Shown here one piece after another: positions 53,415-61,380 of a stretch of DNA of 64,000 nucleotides (position 1 is the first letter of the stretch; the number at the start of each line of letters is the position of its first letter). The notes beneath the pieces were generated by a model. The model had not been told where the DNA came from and did no database searches. It was given only the letters and a program-made list of their open reading frames with translations. The DNA is taken from positions 27,926 to 91,925 of the forward strand of contig JALCRR010000004.1 in the NCBI GenBank assembly GCA_022652815.1, in the 5' to 3' direction. A program made the position numbers and the translations under genes. This stretch comes from Oscillibacter sp. Its GTDB lineage: Bacteria; Bacillota; Clostridia; Oscillospirales; Oscillospiraceae.

Positions 53415-54698
53415 TTAAAACAGATTGCCTTCTGCGTCGAAGGCCAGCTCATAGGGATCGGAGAGAATCTCCAGATTCGGATTTGCCTTTGCCTGCTCCA
53501 GCAGAGCTTCTGAAATTTCAATATATTCAATGTGTGCCGTGTTGTGGATGCGGATCATCTTCATGTGCTCCTGATCCTCCGCCTCGGGGCAGCAGCAAAG
53601 CGCCAGCTGCAGGGCTTCACGGTCATTGTCCATAATCATGGGAATTTTCATCAGGTGCAAAAAGGTGTTGGTCACGCCGGTGGGATAGGTCATCTCCAGC
53701 TTCATCTTGTTGAAAAGACGGCGGGTGGTGACCTCTGCCAGGCCGACGCCCTGGGCGTTGCCGTGGGTTTCGTCCGTCAGATCGAGGATGACCACCTTTT
53801 CCGCATCAATGCCGCCGGAGCAGTATTTCGGCTGGACAAAGCGGCCGGACACGTTGGGGTCCATGCCGTCGCCGGAGATGTTCTTGCCGATCTGATCCAC
53901 CACCAGCACATCGCACTTGTCAAACAGCAGGTGCGCGATGGTCTGGTAGGAGATCTCCTTGAGCTTGGGCTCGTCGTCGATAATCTCCTGGGGCGTCAAG
54001 CCCTTGATGAGATACGTCTCGTCGTAGGCGTTTTCGATCACGGCGATACCGCCGAGAACCGATGCGTTCTTGAGAATCGTCTTGCCGTACTCCTCCACTA
54101 GCTCATGCATGATGGCGGGGCTCTGGCTGTGCAGATCGTTGGCACCCGCCTGCTTGCCAAGGCCAATGGCCATCATCTTCATCAGGCCGCTTTCATACGG
54201 GCCGCGGAAGGAGGTGTGGGGCTTGATCCGGTTGTAGAGAATGATTCCGTCGGCGCCGGCAGCGTTTTTATCCATCCGCACATGCTGATGGCGCACTTCG
54301 GAAATGCCGATTTCCACGGTTTCCATGCTGTCCATGATGGGGCAGCCCATCGACGCTTCGGTGATGCCGTAGTCGGCAAGGATCTGGCGCTGACCCTCGG
54401 AGGTGGCGCCACCGTGGCTGCCCATGGCCGCCACGATAAAGGGCTCGGCGCCTCTGGACTTCACAAAGTCCACGATGGCCTTTGCCATCAGGGCGTTGTG
54501 GTTGATGCCCCGGCTGCCACAGGTGATGGCGATGCGCATTCCGGGCTGGATCTTTCCGCCCAGCTCCTCACGCCCCAGCTCACGACGAACCACATCTGCA
54601 ATTTCGCTTTCAGGGATACACGTCTTGTCATAACTTTCCCGGACCTTTACCATCCGGGGAATCGGAACGCCCTTGATCATGTTTGTAATTGTTTTCAT
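53415..54698 (-). CDS. LarA-like (nickel-pincer lactate racemase family) protein
   Basis: A 427-aa DUF2088/LarA-family protein. Catalytic and cofactor positions of LarA appear kept: His in MGSHGGAT, His in RIKPHTSFRG and Lys in ESGLMKMMAIGLG (equivalents of His108, His174 and Lys184), and DLHSQSP around the Ni ligand His region. LarA enzymes racemise or epimerise 2-hydroxy acids using the nickel-pincer nucleotide made by LarB, LarC and LarE; none of those genes is in the window. Its place between the regulator and the dehydratase suggests it isomerises the transported acid. It starts behind GGGAG. Confidence 0.82.
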   Translation of the reverse strand: MKTITNMIKGVPIPRMVKVRESYDKTCIPESEIADVVRRELGREELGGKIQPGMRIAITCGSRGINHNALMAKAIVDFVKSRGAEPFIVAAMGSHGGATSEGQRQILADYGITEASMGCPIMDSMETVEIGISEVRHQHVRMDKNAAGADGIILYNRIKPHTSFRGPYESGLMKMMAIGLGKQAGANDLHSQSPAIMHELVEEYGKTILKNASVLGGIAVIENAYDETYLIKGLTPQEIIDDEPKLKEISYQTIAHLLFDKCDVLVVDQIGKNISGDGMDPNVSGRFVQPKYCSGGIDAEKVVILDLTDETHGNAQGVGLAEVTTRRLFNKMKLEMTYPTGVTNTFLHLMKIPMIMDNDREALQLALCCCPEAEDQEHMKMIRIHNTAHIEYIEISEALLEQAKANPNLEILSDPYELAFDAEGNLF

Positions 54699-54776
54699 TT
54701 TAATAATCTCCCTAAATCATCGCAGTGTTTTTCCCTTGGAGCGTGGCGCTCCGTTGGAACAGCCCGAAAGAGCTGC

Positions 54777-56678
54777 TTACTTTTGTCCTTTGGAATCGGA
54801 CGAGCCCTGCTGCCGGGTTCTCCGCCACAGCGTTGTGCGGCTGACGCCAAGCTCCCGGGCAATATCTTTCTTCTTTTTGGCCGCAGCGGGCATTGCCGGC
54901 GGGGCAATCGGCCTTGCCGGCTCCGCAACAGCGGGAGCTGCGATGGGTGAGTCGCTGAAAAACACATGCAGCTCCTGCAGCGATTCCGGCCCGATGTCGG
55001 CGGCATCGTTCAAAACCACCAAACGCTCACAGACATTCCGCAGCTCGCGGACGTTGCCGGGCCATGCATAGCGACACACGATCTCCTGTGCCTCCGGGGT
55101 CAGCTGCGGCGCTTTCTTGCCCATCTCTGCGGCAAAAATGCGAAGCTGGTTTTCCATGAGGGGAATCACGTCGTCCGGACGTTCTCGCAGAGGCGGAATA
55201 TAGATTTCCAAAGCGTTGAGCCGATAGAGCAGATCACTGCGGAAGTGTCCGGCGGCAATCTGCTGGGCGATATTCACATTGGTCGCGGCGATGACCCGTA
55301 CATCGATAGGGATGACCGCGTTGCTGCCGATGCGCCGGATTTCCTTCTCCTGCAAAACGCGCAACAGCTTTGCCTGCACCGCAACAGGGATTTCACCAAT
55401 TTCATCGAGGAAAATGGTTCCGTGGTGGGCAAGCTCGAAAAGGCCCGCTTTTCCCTCCCGGGAAGCACCGGAAAAGGAGCCCGGCTCATAGCCGAACAGC
55501 TCGCTCTCCAGCAGATTTTCGGGGAGTGTCGCGCAGTTGATGGCGACAAACGGCTGGGCCATGCGCCCGCTGGCTGCGTGGATACTATGGGCAAAAAGCT
55601 CTTTTCCAGTGCCTGTTTCGCCGGTAATCAGCACGTTGGAGTTGGCCTGACTGAACCGCTTAGCAATTTCCACCTTCTTGAGCATTTCGTCGCTTACGGC
55701 GATGATGTCACGGAAGGTGTATTTTGCCGTCAAGCCTTTGCGCACAAGACTTCTGCGAATCTGACGCTCCTCCTGGAGAATTTTGGTGGCGGAACTGGTG
55801 GTGATCAGCGTGCCGATGCCGGACGCCTCACCGGAGATGAGCTTGTATTTGACGTAGTATTTCTGACCGTTCAGATTGATGATGCTCTCCTCGCCGTCCC
55901 GACAGGGGGATTCCCGGCTGCCGATGAAGGAGAGCTGCGTATTGATTTCGCGGACCGGACGGCCTTGCCAGTCGCGCAGAAACGCCAGCCGGTAGAGCTG
56001 ATAGGCCTGTCCATTGGCCTCCAGCACGCTGCCGGTTTCGTCCACGGCCATGACGGCGTCCTCACTGCTATCGAGAATCATGCGAATGATATTTGTCTTT
56101 GTTCGTTCGGTGTTGATGCTGCGTGCGGTCTTGAGGACCTCGGACATGGTCCGGCGCAGTGTGGCGGGGCGGATGCGGATATAGGTGCAGGGAATATTTC
56201 TCTCCCGGCAGATATTGCAGACGGTACCGCCGCTGATGACAGCATCCATTTTGTCTTGCTGACAGGCATCCACAGCTGCATAGGCGCTTTGCTCATCCAC
56301 CACCTCGTAGAGATGGATTTCTGCATTGCACAGCTGGTCGAGCCCGGGCAGAATCGTCTTGAGTTCATCGCGCTTGACGCACAGACCAATTTTTGACGGA
56401 TGAAAGCTTTCTCGGCAGGCCAGCAGTGCCTCCAGAATGTCCAGACCGTCAAAATCCAGATGGGTGATGTGCTTGTCGGGGTACAGGGAACAGAGCATTT
56501 GATAGGTGATGCCGCGGGCCGTAATCACGTCATAGCTGTCCAGATGGTTGATGATCTCAGGGTTGCCGAAACGATGCACAATGTCGATGTGCACATCGTC
56601 TGTCTGCACGTCCTGCACCAGTTTTTCCATAAATTTGATCTGGTCTGGAGACGGTACGAATACAATGACATTCACCAT
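54777..56678 (-). CDS. PrpR-type sigma-54-dependent transcriptional activator
   Basis: A 633-aa enhancer-binding protein. Residues 1-185: PrpR N-terminal sensory domain (starting MVNVIVFVPSPDQIKFMEKL-like). About 195-305: PAS domain (NIIRMILDSSEDAVMAVDETG). 328-560: AAA+ domain with Walker A GETGTGKE (353-360), sigma-54 contact loop GSFSGA (400-405, a variant of GAFTGA), and Walker B TIFLDEIGE. C-terminal Fis-type HTH KDIARELGVSRTTLWRRTRQQ-like. It lies inside the operon it probably controls. The -24/-12 promoter at 61009-61025 and the TGTTTCA sites are its probable targets. Confidence 0.93.
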   Translation of the reverse strand: MVNVIVFVPSPDQIKFMEKLVQDVQTDDVHIDIVHRFGNPEIINHLDSYDVITARGITYQMLCSLYPDKHITHLDFDGLDILEALLACRESFHPSKIGLCVKRDELKTILPGLDQLCNAEIHLYEVVDEQSAYAAVDACQQDKMDAVISGGTVCNICRERNIPCTYIRIRPATLRRTMSEVLKTARSINTERTKTNIIRMILDSSEDAVMAVDETGSVLEANGQAYQLYRLAFLRDWQGRPVREINTQLSFIGSRESPCRDGEESIINLNGQKYYVKYKLISGEASGIGTLITTSSATKILQEERQIRRSLVRKGLTAKYTFRDIIAVSDEMLKKVEIAKRFSQANSNVLITGETGTGKELFAHSIHAASGRMAQPFVAINCATLPENLLESELFGYEPGSFSGASREGKAGLFELAHHGTIFLDEIGEIPVAVQAKLLRVLQEKEIRRIGSNAVIPIDVRVIAATNVNIAQQIAAGHFRSDLLYRLNALEIYIPPLRERPDDVIPLMENQLRIFAAEMGKKAPQLTPEAQEIVCRYAWPGNVRELRNVCERLVVLNDAADIGPESLQELHVFFSDSPIAAPAVAEPARPIAPPAMPAAAKKKKDIARELGVSRTTLWRRTRQQGSSDSKGQK

Positions 56679-56714
56679 GGCAAATCCCTCCATGCCGGAA
56701 CAGGCGTCCCGGGC

Positions 56715-56772
56715 AAATCCGTAATTTGGGCGGGCTGCGATTGCAGGCCCGCCCAAATCATACTACGGATTT
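56715..56772. repeat. Extended hairpin between tctC and the regulator gene
   Basis: An inner perfect stem ATTTGGGCGGGC / GCCCGCCCAAAT (56724-56758) is extended by an outer 9-bp stem AAATCCGTA / TACGGATTT. It begins four nt past the tctC stop codon in the direction of transcription. A weak tail makes full termination unlikely; it may protect the tct mRNA 3' end and lower expression of the downstream regulator. Confidence 0.75.
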
Positions 56773-56776
56773 GATT

Positions 56777-57820
56777 TTAGCTCAAGCCATTCTCAGCCAT
56801 GTAGCTGGCTTCATAATCAGTGACGTAAGCGGTGGCATCGGTCGTGTTCATGTACTGATCGATCAGCTGATAGGTCTGCAGATAGTCGGTTTTCCAGGTA
56901 TCGGTCTGCGCAACCTTGCCCAGCACGTCGGACCAGTAGGCAACCGCTGCATCGCTCATTGCTGCGGGAGCAGCAACACCGCGCCACACGGGAACTTCCA
57001 CGTTCTCGTAATCACCGACTTCGGACAGGGTGGGAGCGTCGGCCAGGTTGCCGGAGAAGCGCTCGTTGGCCAGAGCCAAAACGGCGGCCAGATCGCCGGA
57101 TTCCACATACTGAGATGCGGCGGCGGGCTTGGAGATCACGAAGTCCACGTTGCCGCCCAGAGCTGCGGTGATGGCGTCGGAGGTGGAGTCATAGGTGATG
57201 TAGCCCATCTGCTGTTCGGTCAGGCCCAGCTCTACGAGCAGCTTGTTGTAGGTGGTGATATCGTCGCCCTTGGAGCCGCCGAGCACGACGAATGTGCCGT
57301 TCTTTGCAGCCTCAATAGCGGCGGCAAAATCATTCTGATCGCCGCCGGCCTTGGCATAGTCGGTCTTGGAGTCAGAGGACGGGCAGGAGAACAGCAGCTG
57401 CTTGTCCACGGCCATGATTGCCAGGATGCGGAAGTTGGCGGAGCGGTTCTTGGTGTTGGTGACCATGGGCATCAAATCGCCGGAGTTGAAGGTCAGCAGG
57501 GTGTAGTCCGCGTCGTTGGTCATGGTAGCGACCTTGTTGCGGCCAACCTCGCCGGAGCCGTCGGTCTCGTTGGAGACAACAATGGTCTGGCCGTTGACCA
57601 GAGATTCGCTGGTCATGATATCGCTGATCTGGCGGGTGAAGATATCGGAGCCGCCGCCGGCGGAAGAGGTGCAGATCCAGGTAACGGTTTTGTCGGGGAC
57701 AAAGCCAGCGTCAGCACTGCCGGAGGCAGCGGCGGAAGCGGCGGGTGCCTTGGTGGAGCCGCAAGCGGCCAGGGAGAGCACCATTAGGGAAGCAAGAGCG
57801 GTTGCAAGAAACTTTTTCAT
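56777..57820 (-). CDS. tctC: Tripartite tricarboxylate transporter substrate-binding lipoprotein
   Basis: A 347-aa extracytoplasmic binding protein. The lipobox LAAC (Cys20) anchors it; an Ala/Ser-rich linker follows. The TctC/BugD-like fold is shown by VTWICTSSAGGGSDIFTRQISDIM, the GGDQNDFAAAIEAAKN and VLGGSKGDDITTYNKLL segments. Such proteins bind a carboxylate by two loops and a water network. It is the third transporter gene after tctB and tctA, placing it with the complete TTT system; substrate cannot be read from sequence. Confidence 0.92.
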   Translation of the reverse strand: MKKFLATALASLMVLSLAACGSTKAPAASAAASGSADAGFVPDKTVTWICTSSAGGGSDIFTRQISDIMTSESLVNGQTIVVSNETDGSGEVGRNKVATMTNDADYTLLTFNSGDLMPMVTNTKNRSANFRILAIMAVDKQLLFSCPSSDSKTDYAKAGGDQNDFAAAIEAAKNGTFVVLGGSKGDDITTYNKLLVELGLTEQQMGYITYDSTSDAITAALGGNVDFVISKPAAASQYVESGDLAAVLALANERFSGNLADAPTLSEVGDYENVEVPVWRGVAAPAAMSDAAVAYWSDVLGKVAQTDTWKTDYLQTYQLIDQYMNTTDATAYVTDYEASYMAENGLS

Positions 57821-57875
57821 GTTTTTTTCTCCTTATATAAATTTTTCATTAGGGGAACAAAGTTGGGGCAGATTC

Positions 57876-59405
57876 TCAAGCGGTGGGTTGGGCTTTCTTT
57901 GCCTTGGCCTTGCGCACAATGCTTTTGACGACCGGGGTGAGAATCAAAACCAAGAACACTGCCAGCAGAACAATCTTTAGGGGAGAGTCGTAGAACACCT
58001 TCAGACCGCCTTGAGAGGCGATGAATGCCTTGCGCATATTTTTCTCCAGCATGGGGGCCAGAACGAATGCCAGCAGCATGGGTGCGGTGGCAAAGCCGTT
58101 CTTTTCCAGCAGGTATCCGACAATGCCGGAAATGAACATCACGATGACGCCGTACATGGAGTTTGAGGTGGAGTAGGCGCCCACAATGCACACGCAGGTG
58201 ATAATGGGAATCATGTACTTCACTGGAACGCTGAGAATTTTAATCAAGAACGGGATCACCAGAATGGCGACCAGCAGCGTAAAGACGTTGGCCAGATACA
58301 AAGAGGAGATCAGACCCCAGCAGAACTCGGGGTTCGAATCAAACAGAAGCGGGCCGGGGTTCAACCCCCACATCATCAATCCGCCCAGCAGCACCGCGCC
58401 AGTGCCGGAGCCGGGAATGCCCAGTGCCAGTAACGGAGCAAACGCGCCGGCTGCGGCAGCGTTGTTGGCGGCCTCGGAGGCAGCGATGCCCTCGATTGCG
58501 CCGGTGCCCATAGGCTCCTCACTCTTGAACTTCTTCTGCATGGCGTAGCCCACCATAGAACCGGTGGTTGCACCGGAACCGGGCAGTACGCCGACGAAGG
58601 TGCCCAAAATGCCGGAACGCAGGACGGGGGGCAGAATGCGCTTGAAATCGTGGCGGGTCAGCATGGAATGCCGAATGGACAGCTTGACCTTCCGTTCTTC
58701 ACTGTTGCGCTGCTTTTCATCGGAAGAGCGCTCGTTGATGAGCTTGATGACCTGGGCAAAGCCCACGCAGCCGATAATAAACGGGGTGAAAGGAATACCG
58801 CCCAGCAGATAGATGTTTCCAAAATCATACCGCGGTGCGCCGGAGAGCGTGTCCATGCCGATGCTGGCAACCAGAATACCCAGCATGGTAATGACAATTC
58901 CCTTGATGGGGTTTTCTCCGATCAGCCAGCTGATGGAGGTCATGGCAATCAGAAGCACCAGCGTCATTTCGGCGTAGCCGAATTTTAGGCCCAGATTGGC
59001 GAGGCCGGATGCCGTGATGGTCAAAATCAGAATACCGATCGTTCCACCGATAAAGCTCGAGACATTGGCGGCCACCAGCGCGGGGCCGGGACGGCCCTTC
59101 TTTGCCATGGGATAGCCGTCCAGTGCGGTGGTGATGGCGGGAGAATCGCCGGGGATGTTCAGCAGAATCGCGCTGAAAGAACCGCCGTACATATTGGAAT
59201 AGTATAGCGCACCCAGCATGATGATAGCGGTGGTGGGGTTAAACTTGTAGGTCAAGGGCAGCAGCAGGGCTACGCCAGCCAGAGAGCCGATACCGGGCAT
59301 TGCGCCCACGATCAAGCCCAAAATGGCGCCCAGCATACACACACCGATGTTTTCCGGCGTCAGCACAACTTGAAAGCCGGATAGAAGAGCTGTAAGATTT
59401 CCCAT
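57876..59405 (-). CDS. tctA: Tripartite tricarboxylate transporter large membrane subunit
   Basis: A 509-aa protein with about 12 predicted helices, the ion-coupled channel subunit of the TTT system. The duplicated motif GxxPGxG(x)nG appears as VGAMPGIGSLAG (residue 32 on) and VGVLPGSGATTG (second half). SFSAILLNIPGDSPAITTALDGYPMAKKG is highly typical. The start has GGAGG upstream; it begins 12 nt after tctB ends and is followed by tctC. Confidence 0.95.
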   Translation of the reverse strand: MGNLTALLSGFQVVLTPENIGVCMLGAILGLIVGAMPGIGSLAGVALLLPLTYKFNPTTAIIMLGALYYSNMYGGSFSAILLNIPGDSPAITTALDGYPMAKKGRPGPALVAANVSSFIGGTIGILILTITASGLANLGLKFGYAEMTLVLLIAMTSISWLIGENPIKGIVITMLGILVASIGMDTLSGAPRYDFGNIYLLGGIPFTPFIIGCVGFAQVIKLINERSSDEKQRNSEERKVKLSIRHSMLTRHDFKRILPPVLRSGILGTFVGVLPGSGATTGSMVGYAMQKKFKSEEPMGTGAIEGIAASEAANNAAAAGAFAPLLALGIPGSGTGAVLLGGLMMWGLNPGPLLFDSNPEFCWGLISSLYLANVFTLLVAILVIPFLIKILSVPVKYMIPIITCVCIVGAYSTSNSMYGVIVMFISGIVGYLLEKNGFATAPMLLAFVLAPMLEKNMRKAFIASQGGLKVFYDSPLKIVLLAVFLVLILTPVVKSIVRKAKAKKAQPTA

Positions 59406-59417
59406 ACGTTTCCCTCC

Positions 59418-59876
59418 TTATAAGAGCATGCCCAGCAGACCCATCGGGAACCGAACCTGCAGCCAGACAACGAATACGCCGATGATGATTGCCGCCATGA
59501 CAACCTCAATAATGATGATGTTCTTCCAGTGCGCATGCTCCACAAATTTCAGCCAGAGGAAGATGTAGATGAGGCAACTGGGAACCAGTCCGATCAAGAA
59601 TGTGCACAAAATGATGCCGGCGGCACCCAGAATGACCATCAGCTCTTGAAGGTTGTACTTGATCTCCTTGCCATCCTTGCTGCGCAGGGTCTGAACCAGA
59701 CACACAACGCTGGTTGCCAACAGAACCGCCGCAATGATGATCGGGAAAAATCCGGGAGTGGGCTGGTTTGTCCAAAAACCATAGTCCTTAAAGCCGACGG
59801 CAATAAAAACCAGCGCCACGACAGCCGTAAAAAGAGGAATGACGGCTTGAGAGGGGAATTTCTTTTTTTGTTCCAT
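59418..59876 (-). CDS. tctB: Tripartite tricarboxylate transporter small membrane subunit
   Basis: A 152-aa protein with four predicted helices (about 14-30, 42-62, 80-102, 120-148), the TctB partner of TctA. The conserved FxxxxxGFWTNQPTPGFFPIIIAAVL-like loop between helix 1 and 2 identifies the family. It lies between the pdxA-like gene and tctA, all on one strand with short gaps. Confidence 0.92.
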   Translation of the reverse strand: MEQKKKFPSQAVIPLFTAVVALVFIAVGFKDYGFWTNQPTPGFFPIIIAAVLLATSVVCLVQTLRSKDGKEIKYNLQELMVILGAAGIILCTFLIGLVPSCLIYIFLWLKFVEHAHWKNIIIIEVVMAAIIIGVFVVWLQVRFPMGLLGMLL

Positions 59877-59911
59877 AAAAGACGCTCCTTTGTAATTTTC
59901 GGCGCTGCTGA

Positions 59912-60925
59912 TTAGGCGTTGCGCTGGCGCTTGGCGACAGCCATGCGGGAAACTGCCTTGACGGCGCGCTCAAAAGAGGTGGTCGTGGCGGTTGCGGTGC
60001 CGACCTTGTCAAAGGCCGTGCCGTGTGCGCAGGTGGCGATGGGATAGGGCTGGCCGCCGGCCACGGTGATGCAGCGCTCAAATCCGACCAGCTTTAGGGC
60101 GATCTGACCCTGATCGTGATACAGTGTTACCACCACGTCGAATTCCTTGTGGTTGAGCGCGCGGATGAACAGGGTGTCTGCGGAATAGGGGCCGGAGACG
60201 TTCCAGCCGGTCTCCATAACGACTTTTTCCACGGTGGGAGCGATGATGTCCACCTCTTCCCGACCGGTCAGACCGAACTCACCGCAGTGGGGGTTGAGGG
60301 CGGCGACAGCCATCCGGGGCTTTGAGCCGAAGCTCTCACCGGTGATCTCGCCCAGCGTAATGGCCTCGCGCAGCGTCTCCTCCGTCAAGTTTGCACTTAC
60401 ATCTTTAAGAGGAATGTGGCTGGTGGTGCGAACCGTCATCAGATCGTCCATCATGTTGATCTCGCCGTAGGGCGTAGTCACATGGAACTTTTCGGCAAGA
60501 TAGGTATGCTCGCTTTCCACATGCATGCCGGCCATCTTCATGGCGCCCTTGTGGAAGGGACCAAATACAAAGCCCTCGATCTTGCCGGACTTGCACAGCT
60601 CAATGGCCAGATCCATCTGCTCAAGATCGCTCTTGCCGCAATACTCCACGGCCTTGCCGTAGGGAACCAGAGCGGGATCCTGGTTTTTCAGGTCTATGAT
60701 CGGAAAACCACGGTCCCAGTCGCACTCGCTAGGATCACTGACGACGTAGTGAGGAACGTCAGTCCCGATTACCTTCAATGCGTGCTCAAACATGCGCAGA
60801 TCACCGATGATCACGGGATGGCAGTAGTCTTTGTAGTAGTTCTGTACGGCCAGCGCAGCTACCAACTCGGGGCCGACTCCGGCGGAGTTTCCCAGCAGAA
60901 CACCAAGAACAGGCTTTTCACTCAT
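59912..60925 (-). CDS. PdxA-like 4-hydroxythreonine-4-phosphate dehydrogenase family protein
   Basis: A 337-aa NAD-dependent beta-decarboxylating dehydrogenase of the PdxA family. Metal-binding His residues are visible in TTSHIPLKDV, LYHDQGQIALK and AHGTAFDKVG. It is first in an operon with a TTT transporter, a LarA-like and a UxaA-type enzyme, so it resembles the catabolic PdxA2 group (acting on four-carbon sugar acids) more than vitamin B6 synthesis. The DUF1537 kinase that usually makes the PdxA2 substrate is absent here. ATG 60925 follows GGAGG; a sigma-54 promoter is 84-100 nt upstream. Confidence 0.88.
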   Translation of the reverse strand: MSEKPVLGVLLGNSAGVGPELVAALAVQNYYKDYCHPVIIGDLRMFEHALKVIGTDVPHYVVSDPSECDWDRGFPIIDLKNQDPALVPYGKAVEYCGKSDLEQMDLAIELCKSGKIEGFVFGPFHKGAMKMAGMHVESEHTYLAEKFHVTTPYGEINMMDDLMTVRTTSHIPLKDVSANLTEETLREAITLGEITGESFGSKPRMAVAALNPHCGEFGLTGREEVDIIAPTVEKVVMETGWNVSGPYSADTLFIRALNHKEFDVVVTLYHDQGQIALKLVGFERCITVAGGQPYPIATCAHGTAFDKVGTATATTTSFERAVKAVSRMAVAKRQRNA

Positions 60926-61008
60926 GAAATCATGTACCTCCGTATTATAAGTCAATGCGTTTCATAAATCCCAAAACAGAATTTTAAACGTTGCTTTGCC
61001 TTTATAGA

Positions 61009-61025
61009 AGCAAGCCCTGTGCCAA
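61009..61025 (-). promoter_or_regulatory. Sigma-54 (-24/-12) promoter of the pdxA-like/tct operon
   Basis: On the minus strand TTGGCACAGGGCTTGCT matches the consensus TGGCAC-N5-TTGCW completely, with GG and GC in the required 12-bp register. The start point would be about 60998, roughly 73 nt upstream of the first gene. Confidence 0.92.
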
Positions 61026-61142
61026 AATCACAAAATGTCGAAAAAAAATATATTTCAAGAAAAGATAGTTAAACATTTGTCATTTTAGCTAAATACAATT
61101 TTCAATTTTAAGCACAGTCACAACGCACCGGTCAAGAGCCTA

Positions 61143-61219
61143 AAAATATATGTTTCATTATTGAAACATATATTTTAAAATGTTTCAATACGTTTCCTAA
61201 ATGTTTCATAAACGTTTCA
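61143..61219. promoter_or_regulatory. Upstream activating sequence array for the PrpR-type activator
   Basis: A perfect 34-bp palindrome (arms of 15 nt, 61143-61157 and 61162-61176; spacer TTAT) centres on TGTTTCA-TTAT-TGAAACA. Further TGTTTCA units begin at 61181 and 61202, each followed 10-12 nt later by GTTTC (61192, 61214), i.e. near one helical turn. The array is about 120-195 bp upstream of the -24 box, a normal distance for enhancer sites, and between the divergent pdxA-like operon and rpoN. Confidence 0.75.
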
Positions 61220-61380
61220 CCGAAAAAGGACGGTCACAAGGCATTCCAAAATACGTCGCCGATTTGCGCTTTCCAGCAAAAAGTGCGTCTGGATGGCTTC
61301 CTCTTTTGTGGAATTTATGTTATTGTAAAAGAACATTCAAAATTTTTCATTAATAGGTATAGAAGGGAGCGCGCAACGGC

